DNA of 64,000 nt from Diphasiastrum complanatum. Its lineage: Eukaryota > Streptophyta > Lycopodiopsida > Lycopodiales > Lycopodiaceae. The stretch lies in the NCBI GenBank assembly GCA_029204225.1, contig MU831864.1:35977-99976 (forward strand), read 5' to 3'. The notes beneath the pieces are model-generated. The model made no database searches. It was given only the letters and a program-made list of their open reading frames with translations, and was not told where the DNA came from. Of the stretch, positions 39,101 through 51,300 are shown piece after piece (the stretch's first letter is position 1; every line of letters starts with the position of its first letter). A program made the position numbers and the translations under genes.

Positions 39101-42100
39101 CCTAGTGGATGTTTCCTCAAACTCTGTTCAAACGGGTGCAGCAGCAGCAACATGTAGTGCAATTCAGCGGGTTCTTGCTGATCTTCCGGTGTGAATTCTC
39201 GCAGCTATGCATTGGACGAGATTATCTTTTCACTTATGCATTGCTCGCTTTATATAGTCTAGACTCTTCCTATGTTAGGGACTTAGATACGCAAAGTTTC
39301 GTATTCTCGAGATAAGCTTCTTGTAACAGTGCAATGTTGGCCTTACGTTCTGAAAATAATGTGGTGGCTCTGAAGTTTGTCTATTTTTCTCAATATCCTT
39401 GTCTGAGTTGATCTTGTGTGCATGCTGGACAGGAGGGTCCTCGTACGATGGTTGGGATAGCCACGTTTGACTCAACAATTCACTTTTACAATCTGACCAA
39501 ATCTTTACAGCAGGTGCTCATCAGTATTCATCATGAAATGTGACGAGCATACGATTGAGCACTGCAAGCTCAAGGATGCTATCTTAATTTAAAAGTGAAG
39601 TTTTAAAGCTTAGTGCCTTGACTCACATGACCTTCTACATGTAGTATTTCAAATAGGTTCTAAATTTCTTCTGAACAATCAAGTAATTATTGATAATCAT
39701 TTGTTTCCGTTTTTGCCCGAAAATATTTTGTAGTTTAAAACGTGAATCATAATTTGCTCTACAGTTCACATTGAGAGGATCCGTTCCTTTTTAAAGGGCA
39801 ATAAAGTCTTTGAAAGCTTTCTCTTAGAAAGATAACACCCCTTTCAGGCTTCTCTGTTCAATGCATCACCTTTCTTTATCCTCATCTCAGTTCCTTCAAA
39901 CATATCAGTCTATGGGAGTTCCTAGCTCTAGATCCAATTTGCAACTCCCTCCCCTTATAACCTCCCTCTTGCCTCTATCAGTTCATGACCCTGCCGATGA
40001 CATTAACTGCCCGCCCTTCACCGGGCTTTTGCTTACATTGTGCTTAATGCACCTTCTTTCTATAGCATTGTACCAATTGCCACTGGTAATAAAAAAATGG
40101 TTGCAGCATTAAAAAATTCTGTTTTGGGCTGCTCTCAAATTTGGCTTTTGAGTACTCCTTATAATGACTGATTTGATACTCCTTGAGGCCTTGCTTCCGT
40201 AATACCAGATTTCAGAAATCTGAGCAGTTTGTAGCATGATATAACAGTTAGAGAAGGTTTGATTGTGTGATCCAAAATTGCTAATCTAGATCAAGAAATT
40301 GGTGACTAGTTTTGCAATAGATTGGTAGATCAATCAATCAATCGCTCTTGGAGTCGCATTGATTCTGAGAGTATCTATTCAGTCTCAGATTATGGAATTT
40401 GATTTTGAAGGCTTACAAGTAATTGAATGTTTTTGATATGGAAGATGCTGTATCTTAAATCAATGAACTCGTGCGTTATCTTGCAGCCGCCTATGCTTGT
40501 TGTGCCAGATGTTCAAGATGTTTATGCTCCGCTACAGGCAGGCCTTGTCGTTTCGCTCTCTGAGGTATGTTAGTAACTTAGTTGCATTTATTCATTGGAA
40601 TGAATCATCAGAGAATTTTCGAGTCATCTGGCCCGATGTGAGAGGAAGCTTGTCTGTATGTGATAGACAAGGTAGAATTTGGAACTGCTGTAAAATTGTC
40701 CGTCCTAGATATAACCTCATTTTTTCAAACTTTTTGCCTGGAGCCTCCTGGAAGACTCATTCTTGAAAGACATAGTGGGAGACAATTCATGGCTACTTGT
40801 CAAATCTCGGGCCTGCGTCCCCAAGATTTCAAATGTGTGATCCTCTAAAGCCACTCCAAGCTTCTGTTGTTTGGATTCCTTGAGGACATGGCTTTTAACC
40901 TCTCTAATAATGATTGTGCCATTACATCATGCTCACAATCAGGCCTCCCCATTTCAGTGATTAATTATCCTGTACTTCAAAAGATTTTGTGAAAACATGC
41001 AATTATTTTGTTCCTGTGCCCTGTTATGGACTTGAAGTAATCTAGAATTTATGAACTGCAACAAATAAATGGACTCGCAAGGCTATTTGACATTATGGGG
41101 TCTTGGACACATCATTATCTTGAAGTTCAAGTTCAGCAAATCTAGTGGATTGCCACACTAGTTTGGTGCCTTTGTTGGGGTGCGTTACTTGCTCCACAAG
41201 CTATTCATGAGTATTAAAAAGCGACTTTCTAGCAGATGATGAATGATCATCTTCGTCCATATCTGGGAAAGTTCGTGATAGTGTACTTAGATGATATTCT
41301 CATCTATAGTAAGACCTTGGAGGAGCATGACGAGCATCTTAGGACCGTCTTAAAGTCACTTAGACAGGAGAAGCTTTTTGCCAAGGAGTCCAAATGTGTA
41401 TTTTAGAAGAGGTTGTTATACCTTGGTCACGTTATTTCGGACCATGGGTTGGAAATTGACATAGATTTGTCTTGCACTATGCATTAATTGCATTGGCTTT
41501 GACAAATGTCCTCAAAAGGGCTAAGAGAGTTAGCTGGTACAGTAAGTTCAGTCCTCCGGTTACTTGGACTGAAGAGTTGAATTAGAATTTTGAGAACCTC
41601 AAATACTGTGTGACTAGAGCACCTATTCTTCACATAGTGGATCCTAACAAGCTGCAGGTACTTGAGACGGATGCCAGTGACTATGCTATAGGTGTAGTCC
41701 TATATCAGGATGGTAGGTCGGTTGCTTTTGAAAGCAAGAAGCTAGGTCCTGCTCAAAGGCGGTATTCCACCTATGACAAGGAGCTCCCAGTTTACCATAG
41801 TTACTGACCATCAAGCGTTAAAGTATATTAACGATGCGGTCGACCTTAGGGGTCGTAAGGCCAGATGGTCAGAGATGCTCCAGGAATTTCATTATGACAT
41901 TGAGTACCAGAAGGGTACTTTTAATAGTGTCGCGGATGCCTTAAACCGGATTGGAGAGGTTAATCAGTTAAGCTTTTCTGAGATCCAATTTGAGTTGTAT
42001 CTTTCCTTAAGAGATTTGTGTAAGACCGATAGGTATTTTGGTCGTATTTGGCTAGACGTCCTGGCAGGTTCTTCTAGATCTAGTGATGAGCTTGGAATGC

Positions 42101-45100
42101 AGGATTCCAAGATTTCTACTCAGAACAAGATACTTAAAGACTATTCCATAAGGAATGGGTTACTTTTCCGGAATGGAAAGGTTTGTGTGCTAGAAAAAAT
42201 GATGACATTAGGGCCCAAATCCTGCATGAATGTCATGACAGCCCTTGTGCAGGGCACCCTAGCTCACAAAGGATGCTTGACTTAGTAAAAAGGAACTTTT
42301 ATTGGCCAAACTTAAAAAGTCAAGTGGAGGCATATGTTCGCAAGTGTGCACAATGCCAAGTTAATAAACTGAAAGACTTAAGGCAGCTGGTTTACTAATG
42401 CCCTTGGAAATTCCTGAAAGAAAGTGGCAAAGTATTTCCATGGACCTTGTGGTTGGGCGACCTCGGACGGGGAAGCAAAATGATGCCATTTGGGTAATAG
42501 TTGACAGGTTAACTTAAATGGCGCAATTCATACCAACCAAGCAAATTGTCACAGCTTTTGAACTTGCTCAGGTTGTCGTAGAAAAGTTGTTCAGGTTGTT
42601 TGGTTTGCCGAATGGCATTGTTAGTAATCGAGATCCAAAGTTCACTGGCAAATTCTGGCAAGCGGTCTTTGAGAAATTAGAGACTAAGTATGGGGTCATC
42701 AGATCATCCTGAATCGGATGGTCAGACAGAGAGGACGAACTAGTCTATGGAAGACATGCTGCGAGCATATGTTTCCAGAAGACAGTCGGATTGGGAAAGG
42801 TACCTTCCAATGATTGAGTTTGCATATAACAGCGCAAAGCACTCAACGACGGGTTTTAGTCCATTTTCTCTGATGTATGGTTTCCAGCCTAGGGCTCCCA
42901 TTTCAGTGGGCCTCAAAGGCCTAAAGGTTAAAGCAGCAGTAGATTTCTGGCATGATATGCAAGAAATGTTGCTTGTGGCTCGTGATAACGTAAAAACGGC
43001 TCATGATAGAGCCTAGTTTTACGCCAATCAAAAGCGACAACCTAGGATCTATGAGGAGGGGGCTTGGGTTTATCTTAGAATCCCAAAAAAGACTCTAAGA
43101 TATTAAAGACTGGAAACTGTCCTAAGTTATCACGTTGTTTTGCAGGGCCATTTCGTACAGTAAGGAAACTCCATCGAAATGCCTATCAGCTGGAGCTGCC
43201 TCAAGGTGTTAAGGTTCATCCAGTTTTTCACATTAGTCGTTTAAAGGAACGACTTGGTGGAAAGGATGACTTGATACTTCGGGAGGGCTTAGTTCGGCTG
43301 GAGGACCTAACATCCTTTGTACCTATGGAACCACAGGCCATTGTTGATGTACGTCAACGTGGGCTCAGAAACTGGCAGGTAACTGAGTACTTGGTTCGTT
43401 GGAAAGGAAGTTCCGAGGATGATGATACTTGGGAAAAGGAACATGACCTTAGACTGAGGTTCCCTGATTTTCTTCCTTAGATAAGGAATTTTTCAAGGAA
43501 GAGGGAATGTTAGGGACCCAACTCCCTTGGGTCCCAACCCTAAACTTGAGACTGGACGATGACTGGGCCTGTAGACTTGACCGGTGACTCGTGAACCTGC
43601 ATGCTTGCCATGTGTCATGATCTAGGTGTGCACATGGCTTGGAGTCTCTCTCCTTGGAGGTATACAAGGGGAGGAGGACTCATTTGCCATCCATCTATCA
43701 ACCTAGGAGGAGGTGGATGGAGAGCGTGTGCACGACTAGGATGTATGCTAGCTTGAGGCAGGAGATGGCTAAGAGCCTAGGTGGTGGTATGGGACGCTGT
43801 CTAGGATGGAGGTTGGATCCCGCTTGATACGGTCACAGGCCAGGGCACGGAGGGTGGACCCGGATTAGGTCCTATGGCGGGGTGGAACGTGAATCGTTCG
43901 GTCTCGTGTGGTTAACCGGCACCTGAAGGTTTGCAGTAAGTAGTAGATTGTAACATGATGTAACCTACTCTTGGTACTAATGAAGTGAGTAGGGATGTTG
44001 GTTGTAGCATTTGGTTCGCACTATGCATGATGGAGTTCATGGTCTCAGATTTTGTGGGTAGACTCCATACGACAATATAGTTGAAGGTTGCATGTCTCTT
44101 TTGTGATGTTGATTGCTATCCTAAACATAACATCGATACTTTCATGATGATACATGCTACAAGGGAGTGAGATGCAAATTAGGCGGATGCTTGAAGGGCT
44201 TTCATGAGGGATCTTGAGTTTTCTTAATCAATGATTTTCAACAATGTAATTTCTCTCCCTTTTCCAAGCGCATGTCTGTCAATCTCTACCTAGAACAGAT
44301 CTATTACTGCATAACGTAGTAAATCTCAACAAGTGTTGATTGTGACCTGCTCTGTTACCATGTTAAAGATTAGAGCATGGAACTATGCATTCAAGTCATA
44401 ACTAGAGAAAAAGAGGAGAGGAAAATCACGAAACTTGTATTTCATTGGAAGGATTCACAATGATACATGAGAGAGCTTAGAGGTTCTATCCTTTCACATG
44501 TGGTCCATATGTCAAAGGTCCTTTTACACATGAGGACACGACTTCCTTAATTATATTACATGAGCTTCCTAGGCATCTCCGTCATTTAGTATACCAATCA
44601 AATAGCTAGTACGACAAGCGAACATGGTATGTAGTGTAATTAATTGAAATATACTTATGTATTAAAGTGTAACAACGCATCTCTCATTCTCCTCTCTGGT
44701 GCCACCATCTCTCTCTCAGCGTACTATTCCTCAACCTCTGATTACTTCCTTCTTTTCTAGGAGGAGATCACGGCATGACCCAGAGCTTGATGATGATGAT
44801 GCTGATGAGGATGACATACATGCTCACAAAGATCAGAGACAACGCACCAGTGATAGCCATGTTGCTGCCCGAACAATCAGACCTCCTATGAGGAGACATC
44901 CTAGATGACATTAGCGGCCACTAGAGCTCCCCCATGCTGCAGCTCGCATCACATCCTTTTATAGCATCAAGACCTGATGATACTGTTATCCTTTACTATG
45001 CTCCTACATATCTCATCGTAGTTATTTCGGTTCATAGTAGATGTTTCTTTCTTTATTGTTTCGGAGACGTTTCATACGCTCCCACTGTTACCATATACTT

Positions 45101-45156
45101 GACATGTACTTTTACTAGTCTTTTATTCCTTTTGGCATGGAGAAGACATTAATAAA

Positions 45157-45199
<43 letters not shown>

Positions 45200-45267
45200 G
45201 ACAGGACCTATGTCAGATAGTTTAGCATACTTATCCATCCATCCGGCCACACAATCTTAGATTACAT

Positions 45268-45344
<77 letters not shown>

Positions 45345-48300
45345 GCGCGATGGTGGCCGTTCTAATGCGAGGGTGTGCCCTGCTCTAGCGTGAGGGTGCG
45401 CCCTACTCCAACAACGCCTGCTCCAGCGAGGGCCTAGTCCAGCTGCCTGCCCAGCGGCCGCCTTCCATCTATCCATCATTGCTGCCCATTGGCCCTTCCT
45501 CCAGCCCACTGTCCATCGCTGCTCCCCCGATTCACATGGACCTATCACTGGATATGGTGAGTATTTGTTGTGGCTTGGTGAAGCCCATGAGTTAGCCATC
45601 TATAATGGCCTAGCTTGTTGGCCTGATTCGAGCAGCTACACATGCCATCCTCACAGTGGCGGGGACACAGTGTCGTCGACTACCTCATGGGGTTACCATC
45701 TTGTATCCCATTGATATCACACGTCCAGATTCTCCCCACTCCCTTTCATGTCTTTCCATCTTGGTTCTATACTACCCTCGCCACCTCCCTCGCACTTCTT
45801 CATTGATCGTGCATATACTTTCACACACACATATTCAGAAATACCAAGAGGCCCTTATTTTCTTAACCACTTTCCCCATGATAGCCCATTGGAAACACAA
45901 GCTGACTTTCTCACCAAATCATTTCATACAACTGCTTCATTTTCCTTCCCTTCAAAACCCTATTGACGTCCTCCCAGCTCCTCTCGTCCCATTCGATCTC
46001 CTTGGTTTGATAATGAGTGTCGCTCCTTATACTTGTGTTGCCCATGCATGTCTATATGACCCACTTACGCTTCGTACTGCTTGTAGAAATCTCCATCATA
46101 CACTTCGTTGCAAAAGGCGTGCCTTCGAAGAATGTGAAGAGAGACACCTTATTGGTGCCCCATGGAGTTCTTCCACATGTACCTTTTGGCGCGCGTTCAT
46201 TTCTCGTGCTCCACCTCCCCTCATTGAGGACTTACATACATGGACCACATATGCGACCTCACTCTACACTATACCTATTGATTCTTCACCCATCTCTATA
46301 TCCCGACGCCCATGTGAATTCACGTTCTTCACTCCCGACATGATCCACGATGCCATCAAGAGATTGAAAACCCGTCATACCAGAGATATCGAGGACCTTG
46401 AATCATAATTGTTGATCCATGCTGCTGTCCCACTCTCTCCCATCTTAGCCACTCTACTCAACTGTGCATGCAGATCCTTATGCTATCACATATGATACGG
46501 GCTAAGCCTTCCGTTCCACATCAGATCATTCTAGCCAAGTTTGCAGTCCCACCCATTTAGCTTGATGCCATTTTTCAACTTATCACTTATATTCAAAGAG
46601 CCAGGTTATTCCCATTGGATTTGGAAGAGCAGAGGTATCCACAGGTGACACTTATCTCATCTCAACATTTTCATAGTCAGGGCTTCCAGTTATCATGGTT
46701 TTCTTAGGCCTCCGGTTTACTTGACACACTTGGCATTTCTATCATGGACCTTCCATTGGGTACCCATGACTGCATCAGACGGTTCCTTTACAGAGCTGAG
46801 TTGAGTGTGGCAGGGCCACCTTGGGGTCAAACTCGACTTCTATCGGACTCACTTCTTGGAGTTGGATACAGTAGGGTTCCCAATTCTACCACGTTATTTG
46901 GATTTAGGATTATCGCATGGTTTGAGGTTCATATTGGGTTAGTTTAGAGTCTCATCACATTAGCTTATGATTGAGACTGGGCGTTTTCAGAGTACCTCAT
47001 GGAGGAGCAGATTTGCCCTATGTGCTCATTATTCGAGATAGAGTGCGAGGAGCACTTCTTATTCAGATGTCCAACATACTATGAGATCAAAGGGAGATAT
47101 CATTGTCTTTTTCGAGATGCACCCATCACTCTATGGTCGACCATAACATATGAGGATCCACATTGTGTGGCACTCATGATCAGAGAGATGTTACTTCTAC
47201 GACAAGATCTACATCAGGCAGCTCAGTGTAGTCTTGACACAACTCCAGATCACCTCCTCCTTTTCTCACAGGAGATCACGACATGGTCCAGACTTAGGAT
47301 AGTGAGACCGATGATGACGCTCGACACAGAGACGTGAGACGACGTATCGCCCAAATTCTTGTTGCTTGTAGGATCACTGATATGAGGATACATACACTAC
47401 ACAGACTAGCTCCTGCTTCAGAGTGACCTATGTCTTGACCTATGTTTGGATGATCGACATAGTTAGAGAGATACCGAGCTTCACATGACCTCTTTCTTCA
47501 CCAAGTGACGATCGAGAGTAGATATTTAGTCAAAGAAATTGCCAAGAGGACAATGTAGACATCCCCACCATAGACTGTCACAGAGATCAGAGATAGTGCC
47601 TAATGCAGCGAGCTAGTAGAGGGACTCTTTAGACCACATGATCATATACACAACGACATCACACATGCTGATGATATCACAATATGCCATCTGCCATTCC
47701 TCCCATTAGCTCTAGGGGTTTCATCATCATCATCATTATTTCGTCTACCATCACGATTTTTTTTCAACTGGTTACCAGGATGTTGGGTTGTCACAACATT
47801 TACTTTGGTTTATGCACTTCTTCATAGATTTTATACTGTTAATTTGGGGATGTATTTACTCTCTTTGATAGTTGAAAATGCACTTAAAATGTATTTCGTG
47901 TCTTATGTACCTTTTGGTAATTAGGACATTAATAAAGCTTTCTTACTTTCTTTCTTTCTTTCTCTCCTTGGCCAATTTCCAACCCTCCTCTATTTGCGCT
48001 AGCCTCCTCCTCTATCCTTGTTTGATTGTAGGTAGAAGCGAAATGCAAGCTTCAATTTTCAACGAAAAGGCTTTCATTTACTATGAGGAGGCAAACCTCA
48101 AGTTTTGATGGTTGCTTGTAGCATACATTGGAATCAAGAGCTACTTAGTGATTTGAGCAAAGATCATTGTGGATTTTATTTGGCTGGCAATTTTCTAGTT
48201 TTCATTTGGATCAATAAGGATCTTGTAATGAGGGTTCCTTTATGTTGTGTCATCTGAATTGTGATGGATGTGATAGTTTCTATTTGCATATTGCCGTGTA

Positions 48301-51300
48301 GCATTCTTTTATGATATTTTTGCATGTTATGTACAATCCAGTGTGTCAGGCACTGAATCACATTTGCATGTCATTTGTTGCTCATTGTCTTCAACATAGA
48401 GGAACCTTTGTTGAGGCTTGTGACAACTGGTTCTCTCTATCTTTAGTGGTGCATTTTGCCCACTAGCTATGCTATTCAGTTAGATTGTTACCATTATGAA
48501 GTGAAGAAACGTAAATGTTCCCACTTTTTCTATGGAGAAGTGGGGACTTCATTTTATTGACTTTGCTTCACCTATGGAGAAGTATAGAAACTTAGTATAT
48601 TGTTCTTTGTACAAGTGTATGAAAGCTATGTGAACGTATATTTGTGCATGTGACTTACATCTACTCTTGGTCCTCGTCGAAGTGCGTAGGCATGTTGTAG
48701 TGTTTGGTCCATGCATTGATTTGCAAATTCACTAGTTTTTAGAGTTCTTGCTAGATGTGAACGAACTTCATGAGTCCATGATACCCCTTGGATAGAACAC
48801 CTTGGTAATTCTGATATTGTGCCAAATCTTTGCTAATAAAAAAAAGCATTGTCTATGAGCCATTCCTGCAATAAAATGTAAGAGATTACATTCGAAGTTG
48901 TATTTTCTTGGCCACAAGAAAATGCAAGGATGAGAGAGTTAGCCGTCGAGTTTACATCGTCTTGAGATATTCACGGCGGATGGAACATATTTATATGGAT
49001 CAAGATATCCCACGATAGATAAGAGGCCATCTATAGATTTTATTACAAGACGATCAAGGTTTCAAGAGGGGTCGGATTAGTAGTGACCAGTTGGCCCACT
49101 TCATTGCAACTAAAACAAAGAAATATCACTGCATATGGTTGAGTTACTTGTTCAAACTATAGTGAGGTGGCTTGGACTTTCAAAGTTTATATTCTCACAT
49201 AAGAATCTCGATTGGGGATCACAAATTGGTCTTTACCAAGCCGGGAACACACTATTGTGGACAAGTAGATAGTAGACTTAAGAGGGTCGACAAGTTTTTT
49301 GAAAGATACGCTTCGTGCATATGTTAGTAAGATGCAAATAATTGGATTTTTGACAATGATAAGTAGCATGTATTCACACGGATGAGTCCTTTCTATATGG
49401 ATTATGGTCTTAGCCAGCTGGCCTAGCAACCTTAGAGATCCCATAGCAAGTATCTTGAATTGCAAAAAAGAGTCTAGACATGGCTTACATGACCTCTCCA
49501 AGGCTTTAGTGATGTAGAGACTAAGGGCGAGAGAACCATGACCGATAACTTTGAAATAGGGGCAATTTTCTTCTTGTTGGTACCTTTGAAGTGGAAGATT
49601 TTACAAACATGGAAGTGCATCAAGTTATTTTCTAAGTATTGTAAATTTTGGAAGGTCTTAAAAAAGTCCAGTGATAAGAGTGATGAAGCTTATAAGTTGA
49701 AGCTCTCTTAGTTATGTCCAACCTTTCATGCAAGGAGGCGGCAAGTTGCAACTTGATTGAGGGCCTTGTTACACTATGACACCAAGATTCTTTAAACCAT
49801 GGACAGTAGCGAGTAGCTGATACTAGAAGGTGGTTGTGGAATTGCATTCCCTACGAGTATCTACTAGCTAGATGTCTCGAATAGTTGATCTGAGACATCT
49901 GTGACTGTTGAATTGTGATCTTCAGCTTTATCAAGTGGCAAGCAAAGAAGACTTAATGTCAGATGCCAGTTTTGAGATCCGTCAAAACTTCAAAGGTTAT
50001 TGAGGATATATTTACTTCAAAAAAGGAAATTATGGGCCCAACCTTTGGCAAATATATTTCGAGAGAATCTATTGCTAGATGGCCAATCGACTATACGCAT
50101 TGTGTCCATACTCATGACTAGGAATGTCATGCAAGGTGGGTCACATCTGTCGTGACACACAAGCTGTGGCCGAATGAGCTTGCCACGCAAGTTGCCAAAG
50201 ATGCTGATTGAGGATGTCCAAGTTAGTGGACTCGGCACTGAAGCTGGTTGTGTTCTGAGTTCGTGCCAAACATTGTCGTCATCAGTTGCTACGCCAGACT
50301 GATTAATTCAGAGGCTTGAAGGGCCTGTCAAGGGACTGATCAAGGAGCTGCTAGTCCGTGTGAGCTAATTAATAGAATGGAAGGCACTTCAGTTTTTGAG
50401 AGATTTTCATAGTTTTGATTAGTTGTGAGTTCATTCTAATAGAATGATTTTTTGAATCATTGTTTTTGGTGGCCCAATGCAAACTGTAAGCATAGTTCCC
50501 TGTGGTACCGCCGGTACCATAATGGTGGTACCGCCATTATGGTGCCGCCCTATAGAATGTGGTACCAGGGCGGTAGCACAATATATTATTATTTCTATTT
50601 TTTTAATATTTTTTCCTAATATTCTTTAATGTTGTATCTGCCCAAAAAAAGCCAAAAGATATTGTTTTAGCTATAAATTTACCCTGAAATGGACTGCTCT
50701 CGTCAACAGCTTCAAGCTGATACCCATATTGCCCACTAAAATTCAATAAAAAATATATATATATATATATATCATAGATCCAGCGGTACCAGGATCTGCG
50801 GATCCCGGTACCGCGGATCCAGTGTGGTACCGCGGATCCATACTGATCCGCGGTACCACAATATATATTATTTTTTAATATATAATATTTTTTAATATTT
50901 AATATATTAATATTTTCTTTTTTAACCTAATCCCCCCCCTCGCTTCATCTCTCTCCCTGCCCGTCGCCCTACTGTCCGCGCCCTCCCTGCTGTCCGCGCC
51001 CTCTCTGTTGTATGCCCATCGCCCTGCTGTCCGCGCCCTCCCGACTGTCTTCGCATTGCACTGATCACATCCTCCCCTGCTATTGCTATTTCGGCCTTTA
51101 TTGTGGTTTTTTCAAGCCTTCCGACTCCTATCGCACCCACAAAGATCTCTGCCTTCTTTCCCCAGTCCTTTCTACAGAGATGGTGCATTCCAACCTTGCC
51201 GATCTGTGGGACGAGGTGGACATTGTCAGGCGGGTTCCCGACAAGTCTAACAAGTCCGGTGCAAGGATAGTGCGCTGTTGATATTGCCTGACCGAGTTCG

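Noticed and set aside
45231-45599. Minus-strand open frame with a long (Arg-Glu) run
   Set aside because: Antisense of (CT)n and the LINE leader.
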